64,000 nt of DNA from Chrysogorgia sp. JL179-B06 (Eukaryota > Cnidaria > Anthozoa > Scleralcyonacea > Chrysogorgiidae), in the NCBI GenBank assembly GCA_035772405.1, contig JAYKKM010000501.1, forward strand, positions 1-64,000. Reading direction: 5' to 3'. Positions 44,838 to 54,750 of this stretch are shown here, in pieces. Under the pieces are notes generated by a model, which did not search any database, was not told where the DNA came from, and saw only the letters and a program-made list of their open reading frames with translations. A program made the position numbers and the translations under genes. Positions within the stretch are counted from its first letter, which is position 1, and each line of letters opens with the position of its first letter.

Positions 44838-44930
44838 ATCAGTCCTGCAGTTCTCATATGAACAATAGTGCACCTCCGCAGCATGTCACAAGTACACCAA
44901 GTGGTTCCTTTTTAGAAGACCGTCAGGAAA
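44838..44930 (+). CDS. Next exon, phase 1-1
   Basis: Acceptor TATTGATTAG, donor A|GTAAGT. 93 bp coding DQSCSSHMNNSAPPQHVTST ... FLEDRQE. Starts and ends in phase 1, matching the previous exon. The following intron holds the BEL/Pao element. Confidence 0.6.
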
Positions 44931-45120
44931 GTAAGTTCTTTTCAAAACATTCAGGGTTCAAATTTATTATTGAAAAACGTGATTTTATATATTCTGATCT
45001 ATCCTGTAAACCTGTCCCTGGTTTCTTTAACTGCACTATTTTATTGAGCAGTTATACATTTAAAAGTATTTCAAAGGTTATTGCGATGGGGAAGTTTGTT
45101 AACCTTGAAAATACAGCATG

Positions 45121-45296
45121 TGTTGGATACTTCATGTTATAGTTAATCAAGTGACCGAGAGGTCACGTGGCTGTTGTGTTATGTTAATGGCGATTTGGTC
45201 GATAAAGATATCAATAAATTCAAACTAATAAACGTTTCGGAGTTTAATCCTATGGACACTTAAGTGAATTAATTAAGTGAAATAATATATACAACA
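45121..45296 (+). repeat. 5' LTR of the BEL/Pao element
   Basis: 176 bp, TGTTGGATACTTCATG to ATATACAACA. Contains an AATAAA at about 45210-45216 and the element promoter by analogy. Confidence 0.97.
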
Positions 45297-45313
45297 TGGT
45301 CCTTTCGAGCCGG
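45297..45313 (+). other. Primer binding site of the BEL/Pao element
   Basis: TGGTCCTTTCGAGCCGG directly after the LTR. It matches the complement of the metazoan tRNA-Tyr 3' end (CCGGCTCGAAGGA-CCA) except for one extra T. Confidence 0.75.
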
Positions 45314-45401
45314 AGACGAACCTAAATCTACGAGCCTTTGGAAAACAATCTACGCGAGCAAATTAACAACAAATCTTATTCGGCAACGTGACGCCAACGA
45401 A

Positions 45402-48400
45402 ATGAATGACGAAGTGGCAAAGAAACGAAAGATTCGAGGTGGACATAGATCCTCGACGAGGAGAACAATTAAATCCTCGATCACCATCCTTAACGATTTT
45501 GATCCAGCGAACAAATCACTTATTGAGAAGCTAATGCAACAGAAGATTACATTAAAGGAGAAATTAGACATTTTGCAAGCTTTGGACGATGACATACTAG
45601 TTAGTGTCGAAGAACAAAATATCGAGAGAGAAATCGAAGAATGTGACCTTCTGAGAGAAGAAATACATGCCACTTTAGTTCGAATCAATTCTTCAGTTAA
45701 TTCTGCAAATGTATCATTGGTATCAGACCCAGTTGGAGGGATAGAGATGGGGAACAACCTAAACTCAAGCACTTCAAGCCAGGCAGTTGCAAAGGTAAAG
45801 TTACCAAAACTGAATTTAAAAAAGTTCAAGGGAGATATTAAAGAGTGGACGCCATTCTGGGATAGCTATTCATCATCCATACACAACAACCCTGATTTAA
45901 ATAGTATTGACAAATTTAACTATTTAAATTCCTTACTTGAATCATCAGCAGCTGAGGCAATATCAGGGCTGAAAATCACATCGGCAAACTATGAAGAAGC
46001 AATTGAACTGTTGGAGCGCAGATTTGGAAACAAGCAACAGATTATCAACACTCACATGGACTGCCTTCTCCAATTGCCAGCAGCAACAAGCCTCCATGAC
46101 TTGCAGGATGTCAGGCGACTTTACGACAAAGTGGAATCACATGTAAGGGGTCTGAAGTCGTTGGGCGTTGCAACTGAATCATATGGGAATCTCATGATTT
46201 CAATATTGATGCAAAAGCTGCCACCAGGACTACGAATTACTGCCACAAAGAAGATGGAAAAGGGAGAGTGGTCCTTGGATGCCCTTTTGACACTTTTCCA
46301 GCAGGAATTGGAAGCCCGAGAAAGAGCAAATCTACAAGGTCCAGATACAACAAGGCCCAATAACCAAAGAAATAGAACCTACCCATCAGCAGCATCCCTT
46401 CTATCTAGTTATCAAGACACAACATGTAGCTATTGCCAACAGAAACACCTATCTGCTAACTGCAAAACTGTAACCAATGTAATTGCAAGAAAGGATATCC
46501 TGAAACGAAGTGGACGGTGCTTTATTTGCTTAAGAAAGAACCACATCAGTAGAGAGTGTCAGTCAAGCAACAAATGCCTTAAATGTGGGAAAAGACACCA
46601 TGTAAGTTTGTGTACAAGCCAACACCCACCTCAATTCGTACCTCGATACCCACCACAACACCCACCTCAATTTGTACCTCGATACCCACCACAACACCCA
46701 CCTCAATTCGTACCTCGATACCCACCACAACACCCACCTCAATTCCCACCACGATTCCCACCACGATTCCCACCTGAAGAACCGAGGGAGAATGAGAAAC
46801 CCAATTGGCAATCAACCAGAAGTAATGGTAACCCTTTACTAAAAGAGCACAAAGGAGTGGCACAAGGTAGAAATCAACAAGAGCAACCAGCCACCATCAG
46901 TCAAACCATGTATGTTGGCACAAGAACATCCATTCTGTTACAGACCGCCAAGGCCAACATATACAAACCAGGAATTCCAGAAGAAAGGGTAAAGATACGG
47001 CTGATACTAGACAGTGGCAGCCAACGTTCTTATGTGACAACCAGGTTGAAAGAAAAATTAAATCTAAACACAGAAGGAACAGAAACCCTCGTGATTAAGA
47101 CATTTGGAGGTGAAGATGAGCAACCACAAACCTGTGAAATTGTGAACTTGACCATTGAGACAGAGAAGGACTATCCAGACCTTCCGCTAACTGCTTTTGT
47201 GGTACCCACAATATGTCAACCCCTCAGCCAACAAGCGACACGAGAAGCACAGGAAAAATATCATCATCTAGACGGACTTCATCTTGCTGATGTTAACATG
47301 AGAGATGAAGAGTTAGAAGTGGATCTTCTTGTGGGATCTGACCAGTTTTGGAACCTTGCAACAGGAGCAGTAAAGTGTGGAGATTCTGGTCCAAATGCAA
47401 TGGAAACAAAGGTAGGCTGGGTTTTATCCGGCCCAGTGAGTAACAGTCCAATTAAGAACAGTTCTGTCAACTTGGTGAACACACATGTTCTAAAGTGTGC
47501 AATTCAACCGGTGCATTCTGATGCCCAGGACTTAACACAGGAATTAAGAAGATTCTGGGAACTGGAATCGTTGGGGATACACCCAAGTGACGAGTCAGTC
47601 TATGAAAGGTTCACACAGTCTATTAACCTCAAGAAGAACAGGTATGAAGTAGAATTACCTTGGAAAGAAACCCATCCCATCCTTCCAGACAACCATCGTC
47701 TTAGTGAAAGAAGACTGAAATCGCTGTTAACACGATTAAGAAAAGACCCAGAAATTCTCCAAGAATATGACGATGTCATACAAGAGCAGCTGAGAAAAGG
47801 AATTGTGGAAGTGGTGGATCACTCTTGTCCTGGAGAAATTGGAAAGGTTCACTATCTTCCGCACCATGCAGTAATCCGAAGAGACAAGTCCACAACAAAG
47901 ATGAGGATTGTGTATGATGCCTCTGCAAAGGAGAACGGGCCATCCTTGAACGATTGCCTCTACACAGGTCCTGCATTGGCACATAACATCTTTGATATTC
48001 TTCTGCGGTTCCGGTGTCACAAGGTAGCTCTTATCGGAGATATCGAGAAAGCCTTCCTCATGCTGTCAATTCAAGATCCAGATCGAGACGTACTTCGCTT
48101 TCTATGGGTGGATGACATCCACCATTCCAACCCCAAGATCGTAACGCTGCGGTTCACAAGAGTGGTGTTTGGAGTCTCCTCGAGCCCTTTCCTTCTAAAC
48201 GCAACGATCAAACATCACATAGAGCAACATCGAGTCAACGATCCAGAGTTCGTAGAGCATTTCTTGCAAGCCATTTATGTCGATGACTTGAATGCAGGTG
48301 AAGACAACGATGATGCAGCATTTCTGTTTTACAAGAAAGCCAAACTGCGACTAGCAGAGGGAGGATTTAACTTGAGAAAGTTTTGCTCAAATTCGTCCTC

Positions 48401-51173
48401 ACTGATGGCAAGGATAAAGGAGAACGAAGACCTAACTGAGAAGCACAATGGTTTACAAGCCCCTTTGACACATGACGAGTCTTACACCAAGAGCACAACT
48501 GGGAATATATTCGAGCCAACAACCGAGCATGAGCAGAAAATACTGGGAGTAAAATGGAACTATGCAGAGGATTGCTTTGTATACGATTTAGAACCGATTG
48601 CTCAGGCAGCCAAGGTTTGTGAGGAAACGAAAAGGAACATAATAAGCGTAGCTTCCAGGTTCTACGATCCGCTTGGATTCATCTCACCCATCATTATCCA
48701 AATGAAGCTGCTATTTCAGTCACTGTGTGATAACCGGATGGACTGGGACACACCTCTAACAGGAGAACTACGAAGGAAATGGCTGAAACTCATTGATGAT
48801 TTGAAGAAAACTAAACCAATAACACTGCCAAGATGCTACTTTGGATGTGTCAAAGAGAAAGTCGTATCCCGCCAACTCCATGGATTTTGTGACGCCTCCA
48901 TGTTAGCTTATGCAGCAGTGATATACCTCGTCGTCACAACCACGACCCAAAGATATGCCGAATTTGTCGCCGCAAAGACAAGAGTGGCACCAATTCAGAA
49001 GCAAACCATTCCGAGGTTGGAACTCCTGTCTGCTGTGATTCTAGCACGGCTGATGAAAAATGTGCATGGAGCACTAGAATCCGTACTACAACTGGATGAA
49101 AAGGTAGCGTGCTGGACGGATTCACTAGCCACCCTTTACTGGATTAGAGGAGAAACTAAAGAGTGGAAGCAGTTTGTCCAGTTGAGAGTCAATGAAATCC
49201 GAAGTCTCGTCCCTTTGACGTTGTGGCGACACTGTCCAGGTGAACACAACCCTGCCGACATCCCTACAAGAGCCATCAAGACTGTGGAGTTTGGAGACTG
49301 TAAATTATGGCACAGAGGACCCGAGTGGCTGACGAAATATGTGCAACCCAACGGAGATAACGTGGAAGAGTCATATTTTGCCCCTGAAGAGTGTCTTAAG
49401 GAGATGAAGGCCAAGAAAATGCAAGATAAGTCAACGACCACATTGTTAACTGAAGGAACGAAACAGAGTCTAAAGAATGTAATCAATGTAGAGGACTTCT
49501 CGAGCTACCACCGACTTTTGAGGATAACTGTATATGTCCTGAGATTTGTGAGAATGATGAAATCCAAGATTGGAACTGGAAATAATCAGCACCGTAAGCA
49601 GTTGAACGTTTCCCAAACTGAAGAAATAGAAGAAGCTGAAACATTGTGGTGGAGAGAAATGCAAGCTTCGCTCCCAGGACATTCTAAGTACGAAGACTGG
49701 AGACGACAATTTGGAACGTTCACTGACGAGAACGGGATAATCAGATGCGGAGGAAGATTGGAGAATGCAAGCATTCCAGCGTCAGCGAAACATCCTGTGT
49801 TATTGGATCCAAGACATCATCTCACACTTCTTATTGTAAGGCATTGCCACGAAAGGGTCAAGCACAGCGGCGTGAAAGGAACACTAACAGAATTACGATC
49901 TCAATTCTGGATAGTAAGAGGACGACAGTTCATAAGAAAGATCATCTACAAGTGTGTCATCTGCAAGAGATATGAAGGAAAATCCTATCAAGCGCCTTCA
50001 CCACCTCCACTGCCAGAATGTCGTTTAAAGGAAGCATTTCCATTCGCAAGTACAGGTGTGGACTTCGCTGGTCCCCTCTATGTCCGGAGCTCTGAACACA
50101 AGGTGTGGATCTCACTTTACACATGCTGTGTAACCCGAGCAATGCATCTCGACCTTGTTCCCGATATGTCAGCTGAAGCATTTTTGAGGAACTTTCGCAG
50201 ATTCTGTGCGAGAAGAGGAGTGCCTTCCCTTATGATATCGGACAACGCGAAGACATTTAAGTCCACGTCACGAACATTGTCTTCCCTATTCGACTGTCCA
50301 AGCGTGAGAAACCATTTCACGTCATCGAGAATCAAGTGGTCATTTATACTTGAAAAGGCACCTTGGTGGGGCGGATTCTACGAGAGAATGGTTAAATCAG
50401 TCAAGAGATGTTTGCGAAAAACACTGGGGAACGCGCGACTTTCCTATGAAGAGCTCCTGACTGAACTTGTCGAAGTAGAATCAGTCCTAAATTCGAGACC
50501 ACTAACATACACTTCAACGGAAGATTTGGAAGAACCAGTCACTCCATCGCATTTGATGTATGGACGAAGATTACTTTCATTGCCAGCGCCAGATGAAACA
50601 GAAGGAGACGAAAATTGGGAACCATCTTCAAACGACATCGCAAAGCGCCAAAGACACTTGGCCGTCCTACTGGACCACTTTTGGAGAAGGTGGAGAACCG
50701 AGTACTTACTAGAATTGAGAGAATCGCACCGAGAAAGGAACTCTGGCACAACAAGACAAGAACCAGTGAAGATTGACGACATCGTGATCGTCCATGATGA
50801 AAAACGTTCTCGGGGACTTTGGCGAGTAGGAAGAGTAGAATATTTAATTCGTGGAAGAGACAACCAGATCCGTGGAGCCAAAGTAAAGGTGGCTGAAACC
50901 GGTAAGCGGCCGACTACACTCCGACGCCCATTACAGAAATTGTACCCATTAGAGATTGGCGGTGTGCACGTTCAAGCACCAAACCAGAAAACCGATATGG
51001 AACAAGAAACGGACGAACCTCCAGTTGAACAAGAAACAGACGAACCTCCAGTTGAACAAGAAACGGACGAAGCTCAAGTTGGGCAAGAACGTAGGACTAC
51101 GAGATGTAAACGAACAGCAGCGATAGAAGCTAGTCGAAGACGAAGAAAACTAATTGTGGACGGACAGTTATAA
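45402..51173 (+). CDS. BEL/Pao Gag-Pol polyprotein, intact (1923 aa)
   Basis: First ATG in an open frame that reaches back to the PBS. Domains by approximate residue: Lys/Glu-rich helical region 35-95; DUF1759-type Gag 131-290; three zinc-knuckle-like Cys/His motifs 341-405 (CSYCQQKHLSANC, CFICLRKNHISREC, CLKCGKRHHVSLC); Pro/Gln repeat 407-458; DUF1758 aspartic protease with LDSGSQRSYV at about 535; RT about 787-1006 with YVDD at about 959; A17-type connection and RNase H about 1160-1290 (FCDAS, WTDS, NPADIPTRA); integrase zinc finger about 1467-1520 (HERVKHSG, CVICKRYEG); integrase core with GVDFAG, ISDNAK and WGGFYERMVK supplying D, D, E (1554, 1613, 1660); DUF5641 about 1754-1853. It ends in a 9-residue tandem repeat (EQETDEPPV). 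The polyprotein would be cut by its own protease and act in cytoplasmic particles and the nucleus. Confidence 0.97.
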   Translation: MNDEVAKKRKIRGGHRSSTRRTIKSSITILNDFDPANKSLIEKLMQQKITLKEKLDILQALDDDILVSVEEQNIEREIEECDLLREEIHATLVRINSSVNSANVSLVSDPVGGIEMGNNLNSSTSSQAVAKVKLPKLNLKKFKGDIKEWTPFWDSYSSSIHNNPDLNSIDKFNYLNSLLESSAAEAISGLKITSANYEEAIELLERRFGNKQQIINTHMDCLLQLPAATSLHDLQDVRRLYDKVESHVRGLKSLGVATESYGNLMISILMQKLPPGLRITATKKMEKGEWSLDALLTLFQQELEARERANLQGPDTTRPNNQRNRTYPSAASLLSSYQDTTCSYCQQKHLSANCKTVTNVIARKDILKRSGRCFICLRKNHISRECQSSNKCLKCGKRHHVSLCTSQHPPQFVPRYPPQHPPQFVPRYPPQHPPQFVPRYPPQHPPQFPPRFPPRFPPEEPRENEKPNWQSTRSNGNPLLKEHKGVAQGRNQQEQPATISQTMYVGTRTSILLQTAKANIYKPGIPEERVKIRLILDSGSQRSYVTTRLKEKLNLNTEGTETLVIKTFGGEDEQPQTCEIVNLTIETEKDYPDLPLTAFVVPTICQPLSQQATREAQEKYHHLDGLHLADVNMRDEELEVDLLVGSDQFWNLATGAVKCGDSGPNAMETKVGWVLSGPVSNSPIKNSSVNLVNTHVLKCAIQPVHSDAQDLTQELRRFWELESLGIHPSDESVYERFTQSINLKKNRYEVELPWKETHPILPDNHRLSERRLKSLLTRLRKDPEILQEYDDVIQEQLRKGIVEVVDHSCPGEIGKVHYLPHHAVIRRDKSTTKMRIVYDASAKENGPSLNDCLYTGPALAHNIFDILLRFRCHKVALIGDIEKAFLMLSIQDPDRDVLRFLWVDDIHHSNPKIVTLRFTRVVFGVSSSPFLLNATIKHHIEQHRVNDPEFVEHFLQAIYVDDLNAGEDNDDAAFLFYKKAKLRLAEGGFNLRKFCSNSSSLMARIKENEDLTEKHNGLQAPLTHDESYTKSTTGNIFEPTTEHEQKILGVKWNYAEDCFVYDLEPIAQAAKVCEETKRNIISVASRFYDPLGFISPIIIQMKLLFQSLCDNRMDWDTPLTGELRRKWLKLIDDLKKTKPITLPRCYFGCVKEKVVSRQLHGFCDASMLAYAAVIYLVVTTTTQRYAEFVAAKTRVAPIQKQTIPRLELLSAVILARLMKNVHGALESVLQLDEKVACWTDSLATLYWIRGETKEWKQFVQLRVNEIRSLVPLTLWRHCPGEHNPADIPTRAIKTVEFGDCKLWHRGPEWLTKYVQPNGDNVEESYFAPEECLKEMKAKKMQDKSTTTLLTEGTKQSLKNVINVEDFSSYHRLLRITVYVLRFVRMMKSKIGTGNNQHRKQLNVSQTEEIEEAETLWWREMQASLPGHSKYEDWRRQFGTFTDENGIIRCGGRLENASIPASAKHPVLLDPRHHLTLLIVRHCHERVKHSGVKGTLTELRSQFWIVRGRQFIRKIIYKCVICKRYEGKSYQAPSPPPLPECRLKEAFPFASTGVDFAGPLYVRSSEHKVWISLYTCCVTRAMHLDLVPDMSAEAFLRNFRRFCARRGVPSLMISDNAKTFKSTSRTLSSLFDCPSVRNHFTSSRIKWSFILEKAPWWGGFYERMVKSVKRCLRKTLGNARLSYEELLTELVEVESVLNSRPLTYTSTEDLEEPVTPSHLMYGRRLLSLPAPDETEGDENWEPSSNDIAKRQRHLAVLLDHFWRRWRTEYLLELRESHRERNSGTTRQEPVKIDDIVIVHDEKRSRGLWRVGRVEYLIRGRDNQIRGAKVKVAETGKRPTTLRRPLQKLYPLEIGGVHVQAPNQKTDMEQETDEPPVEQETDEPPVEQETDEAQVGQERRTTRCKRTAAIEASRRRRKLIVDGQL
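46620..46775 (+). repeat. 36-bp in-frame tandem repeat in the BEL/Pao gag
   Basis: Three full units beginning CAACACCCACCTCAATTCGT plus degenerate partial units, coding PQFVPRYPPQHP-type repeats. Units differ by single bases, so copy number may vary between copies of the element. Confidence 0.93.
51000..51080 (+). repeat. 27-bp in-frame tandem repeat at the pol C-terminus
   Basis: Three units of GAACAAGAAACGGACGAACC TCCAGTT type coding EQETDEPPV. Confidence 0.93.
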
Positions 51174-51207
51174 GTGACTATTGGTTGATCAGAGTAATAG
51201 CTGATCA

Positions 51208-51217
51208 ACGGGGGGAG
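51208..51217 (+). other. Polypurine tract of the BEL/Pao element
   Basis: CGGGGGGAG directly before the 3' LTR. Confidence 0.85.
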
Positions 51218-51393
51218 TGTTGGATACTTCATGTTATAGTTAATCAAGTGACCGAGAGGTCACGTGGCTGTTGTGTTATGTTAATGGCGATTTGGTCGAT
51301 AAAGATATCAATAAATTCAAACTAATAAACGTTTCGGAGTTTAATCCTATGGACACTTAAGTGAATTAATTAAGTGAAATAATATATACAACA
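51218..51393 (+). repeat. 3' LTR of the BEL/Pao element
   Basis: 176 bp, no difference from the 5' LTR that I can see by reading. Confidence 0.97.
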
Positions 51394-51500
51394 GCATGTG
51401 AACGGTTTTTGAAAGTATCACAGCTCATGTCTCTAATTAGTCTTTTTAAACCAAAGATTGTTCATCATTTGAATATTTTCAATCGAATATTTCCTCTTAG

Positions 51501-51592
51501 ATCAAGGCCAATTTGTGCAGCAGCATCCAAGCAGAGTAACTGTCAGAAGAATACGGGAGAAGTATGCTCTCCATTTTTAAATGTGTAATAAA
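51501..51592 (+). CDS. Terminal exon with stop and poly(A) signal
   Basis: Acceptor TTTCCTCTTAG, then in the phase left by the previous exon QGQFVQQHPSRVTVRRIREK YALHF-type ending and TAA at 51578-51580. AATAAA at 51587-51592. The frame match across 6.5 kb of intron (6.27 kb of it retrotransposon) supports a real gene. The AATAAA is unusually close to the stop. Confidence 0.55.
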
Positions 51593-51720
51593 AAATTACT
51601 ACATGATCACATTGCCCAAGCAAAGCATATTCTACATTAATATCTCCCGGATTTAATTTGCCCATATGTCCCGGATTTAATTTCGAAGTACATTATGTCA
51701 AATTATTTGCTACTCATGTT

Positions 51721-51926
51721 TCTGAGCCCCAGACGGGAAACGAACCCACAACCTTCATCATCTCTGGTTAGATGCTCTAACCATTGAGCTCTGGTAGAAC
51801 TCATGGTAGAACGAAGGCTACATTGCGTACTAGTTTGTACTAGTTCTGGTAACTCAATGGTTAGAGCGTCTAACTGGAGATCATGAAGGTTGCAGGTTCA
51901 ATTCCCATCTGGGCTCAGAAACATTT
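51721..51926. mobile_element. Inverted pair of tRNA-derived SINE heads
   Basis: Minus copy 51721-51802 and plus copy about 51845-51926. Each carries an A-box-like CTCAATGGTTAGAG and a B-box-like GGTTCRTTTCC or GGTTCAATTCC, then TCTGGGGCTCAGAAACAT or close to it, as in tRNA-derived SINEs. They are too diverged for working tRNA genes and no LINE-like tail is clear. The spacer between them has its own palindrome (GTACTAGTTTGTACTAG). Confidence 0.65.
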
Positions 51927-51929
51927 TCT

Positions 51930-52590
51930 GAGGGCAACGGCGTGTCAGTAACATCGCACGCCGTTCCAGTAGTAAAAACGTGAACTGCAGCCACGTGAAA
52001 CCTTAACGTTGGTCACGTTAAAACCGCGGTTTTCAGTTATTACGACGATGACGAAAAAGAAAATATGAGCACTAACATGCGAAGGCTCATCAATTTCTTC
52101 GCTAATAACAAATGTACATAACTCTTCCCAATCTATAACACTCTTTAGTAATCCTGACGATTTGTAATATTTCTCTTTGCCATATCGTCACCAGCATTGG
52201 ATCTGCACTCTGCACGAGAGAGGGTGTAAAACACAAAGCGGTAGCCAAGTATTTTGCTAGCTTCCAGAGTGCATTATAACTCGATAAACACAGTGACGAA
52301 TTTCTTTTATAAAATAATGTCGTTAGATTAACAATAAGCCATAGTTGGTATGTGTACACGTTGCCGATTTTAGTGATGGAAATTCACTCAAAGTTTCAGT
52401 TTAAAACATTCTGTTGTACATAGATTAGCCCTGTATCCAGGTATTCTTTGACTTCCTTTCGTGATTTAATTAAACTACTTAAAATTTGTCAAAAACGACA
52501 ACATGGACTGATAAAACATGGACTGATAAAACATGGAGGGTTACGATCTTTGTTGTTTTTGGGGTTAACGATTATTTGTTAATGTGTAGA
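51930..52590. other. No gene seen
   Basis: AT-rich DNA; ACATGGACTGATAAA is repeated at 52501-52530. Confidence 0.5.
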
Positions 52591-54510
52591 CATCTCATAT
52601 ATGATGTCTATACAATTTCTGACGGTTTTGGGGCGACAACTAAACCAATGACCCAGTCAGTGCTTTCATCTTGTACTTGTTCAATGATATCTTTTGCGAG
52701 GTAGTCGCGGATCCAGCTGTCTAGCTGCTTGCGTAGATGAAAAGGAGTACGTCTGTACATTTGTGATACTGGTGCCACTTGAGGGTCGATATGGAGAGAT
52801 TGTTCATAGTTTTTCAGCTTACCGATACCTGCGGGTATTGTTGACGTAGCTCTGTTTCCATGTCACTGTGAGCCATGTTCTGTTTTATCTTTGCCTTTTG
52901 CGATGTTGTCTGTTTGGAGGTGTCAGTTTCTTCTAGCTTGGGCGGTGCGACAGGTTTGAATGACTTTTTAACACGTTGGGGACTTTTCTTGACCGTATTA
53001 ATAAGCTTTAAGTGAAGAATACCCAATTCGGTTGACGTAGTACAGCTAAGCAAAGAACCAGTTTTATCTTTTGTAACATAAAAAGTTGCCACTGTCATTT
53101 CTTTGTCTCGACGATGGTGTCAAATTTCCTACATAAATCTACAGGCGTAGTTGAACCAAAAGCGTGAAGTTTCAGTTTTGTTGATCTTAGGTTGATAGGT
53201 GTTGATTTCGTAATGAGCTCATAGTCTTGGCGAGATAGAATATTAACAGATGCTCCCGAATCGATCAGTACTTTGACGCGTACGTTGCCAATTGTCACGG
53301 TAGACAATGGAAGACCTTTTGGCTTGTTTACTTGAAGCATTTTTGTCTGACAGCTTGAAAATTTATGTTTTGGTCGCGTTGCCTGCACAGTAAATGCATA
53401 TTCACTATCACTGTCACTGTTTGATGTATTATATGACTCCGCTTTTGTTTCCCAGTTGACGGCATTCACATCCTTATTGTTAAATTTCTGACGTGACTGC
53501 CTTTGGTTCGGAAATGGTTGCTGCTTACTCATTCGCGATTTGCATACTCTTGCAAAATGACCTGTTTTTCCACATCCGCGACATGTTTTATCCGCTGCGT
53601 GACACGATTTAGATCCGTCTTTATGGGGATAAGTTCCGCCACAATAATAGCATTGTTTTGGTGAATTATTCATGCGACGGCGATTGTTGTCATTCCGAGA
53701 GTATCGAATTTCGTTGCCAGCGCTGTTTTACTATTTACCTGTTCGCTGGCTTTGAGTTGATGATCGGAGAGTTCGAGACTTCTTCCATATTTGAGCAGTT
53801 CATCCAGTGAGATGGTTTCGCGGAGTGCTTTTCTTCGTACGCGGCTCGAAAAACAATGTATCATTAATTGAATTTTGATTTGTGTGGCGGAGTCTGTAAA
53901 CTCGCATGTTTGAGCCAGTTGACATAACCTGGTGTGATTCATCTGGGCATTGCTTCGCCTGGCGAAAAACATTAATCTCATATAAGATGTTCTTCTTCGG
54001 GGCAAAATAATCGGTTAATTTCTTTACCGCCAGTGTAAAATCCTTATCTTCTCCGGTTTCAGGAAGGGTTTCGAAGATTTTGTCCACTGCAGGACCCGCA
54101 ACGTATAACAGAAGACTGCGTTTATGTGTGTTATCTTTGGCGGAGAGTAGGCTAGTGAACGAGTCAGTCTAATGACATCCGCAATTAAGTTGTAGTTGTA
54201 ATTTTAGTATAATCAGAATCAATTTATAATTTATTGTATTTTATTATCATGTGTATTTATTTATTCATTTATATATATAGCTTTAATTATGATTGCGGAC
54301 GAGAAGAGCCAATGTAATTTTTGGATATGTTGTATTAAACCATTATTATTATTATATTATTATTATTATTATTATCCATTGCCATGATAAAGCGCTGAAA
54401 TCGCTTCAGCCAGTCCTTCCATCGTTGACTCACTGATGTGGGATCGTCGTTCGGATTAAATTGAGGAATGCCCGATAAATCTATACCCGTGGCCATCCTC
54501 GTCGCCAATA
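52591..54510 (-). pseudogene. Ty3/gypsy gag-protease-RT start, truncated and split by a LINE tail
   Basis: Minus strand. Gag opens near 54496 (MATGIDLSGIPQFNPNDD) and is cut at 54375 by a LINE tail, resuming at about 54178 (LLLYVAGPAVDKIFETLPET). A frameshift near 53960 leads to TISLDELLKYGRSLELSDHQ. Frame 53673-53095 has zinc knuckles [19 protein letters not shown] and [14 protein letters not shown], then the protease site [21 protein letters not shown] further frame to 52814 and a scrap (TPFHLRKQLDSWIRDYLAKD) reach the first RT block, WVIGLVVAPKP, where similarity stops near 52650. No LTR identified. A different lineage from the 5-kb gypsy element. Confidence 0.85.
54180..54374 (+). mobile_element. 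LINE 3' tail inserted in gypsy gag
   Basis: AT-rich 3' UTR (GCGGACGAGAAGAGCCAATG, TTGTATTAAACC) ending in an (ATT)n run at 54344-54374. Gag coding resumes on both sides. Confidence 0.7.
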
Positions 54511-54750
54511 TTGTGTATTTACATACTTTATTTTCTTAAACCTTTATGTACAAACATAAGTAAATCTTCTGTGTTTGAGTCTCACTCTTTATGTCCCCAA
54601 CTGTAATATCCGCCCCGCCTTTTTGGCAGCCAATCACATGTCTGTGATTGGCCAATCAAATCATTAACTACATCACAACAGTTTGTACTGTAGGTACAGT
54701 TTTTTGTTGCTCTGTGTGGTACCAGCTGTGCAGACTGTACAAGGCGGATC
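54511..54750 (+). promoter_or_regulatory. Candidate promoter region of the MULE-derived gene
   Basis: Contains paired inverted CCAAT boxes (GTGATTGGCCAATCAAATC, about 54643-54661) about 100 bp upstream of the ATG at 54751. No TATA box is obvious. Inference only. Confidence 0.3.

Larger units (their letters stand above)
45121..51393 (+). mobile_element. Complete BEL/Pao LTR retrotransposon
   Basis: Two 176-bp LTRs (45121-45296 and 51218-51393) that I read as identical, target duplication GCATG at 45116-45120 and 51394-51398, PBS at 45297, PPT at 51208-51217, and one uninterrupted gag-pol frame. Same strand as the host exons, inside an intron. All catalytic residues I can check are present. 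Identical LTRs mean a recent insertion. No envelope gene. Confidence 0.97.

Noticed and set aside
46563..46863. Minus-strand ORFs rich in Gly/Val/Ile/Glu and Trp/Arg opposite the BEL gag
   Set aside because: They are antisense shadows of the 36-bp Pro/Gln repeat in an intact plus-strand polyprotein.
45402..51173. Endogenous retrovirus
   Set aside because: Domain order and DUF1759/DUF1758/A17/DUF5641 signatures are BEL/Pao, and there is no envelope frame before the 3' LTR.
51721..51926. Functional tRNA genes
   Set aside because: A- and B-box-like motifs are present but cloverleaf pairing and an anticodon arm cannot be drawn convincingly; SINE heads fit better.
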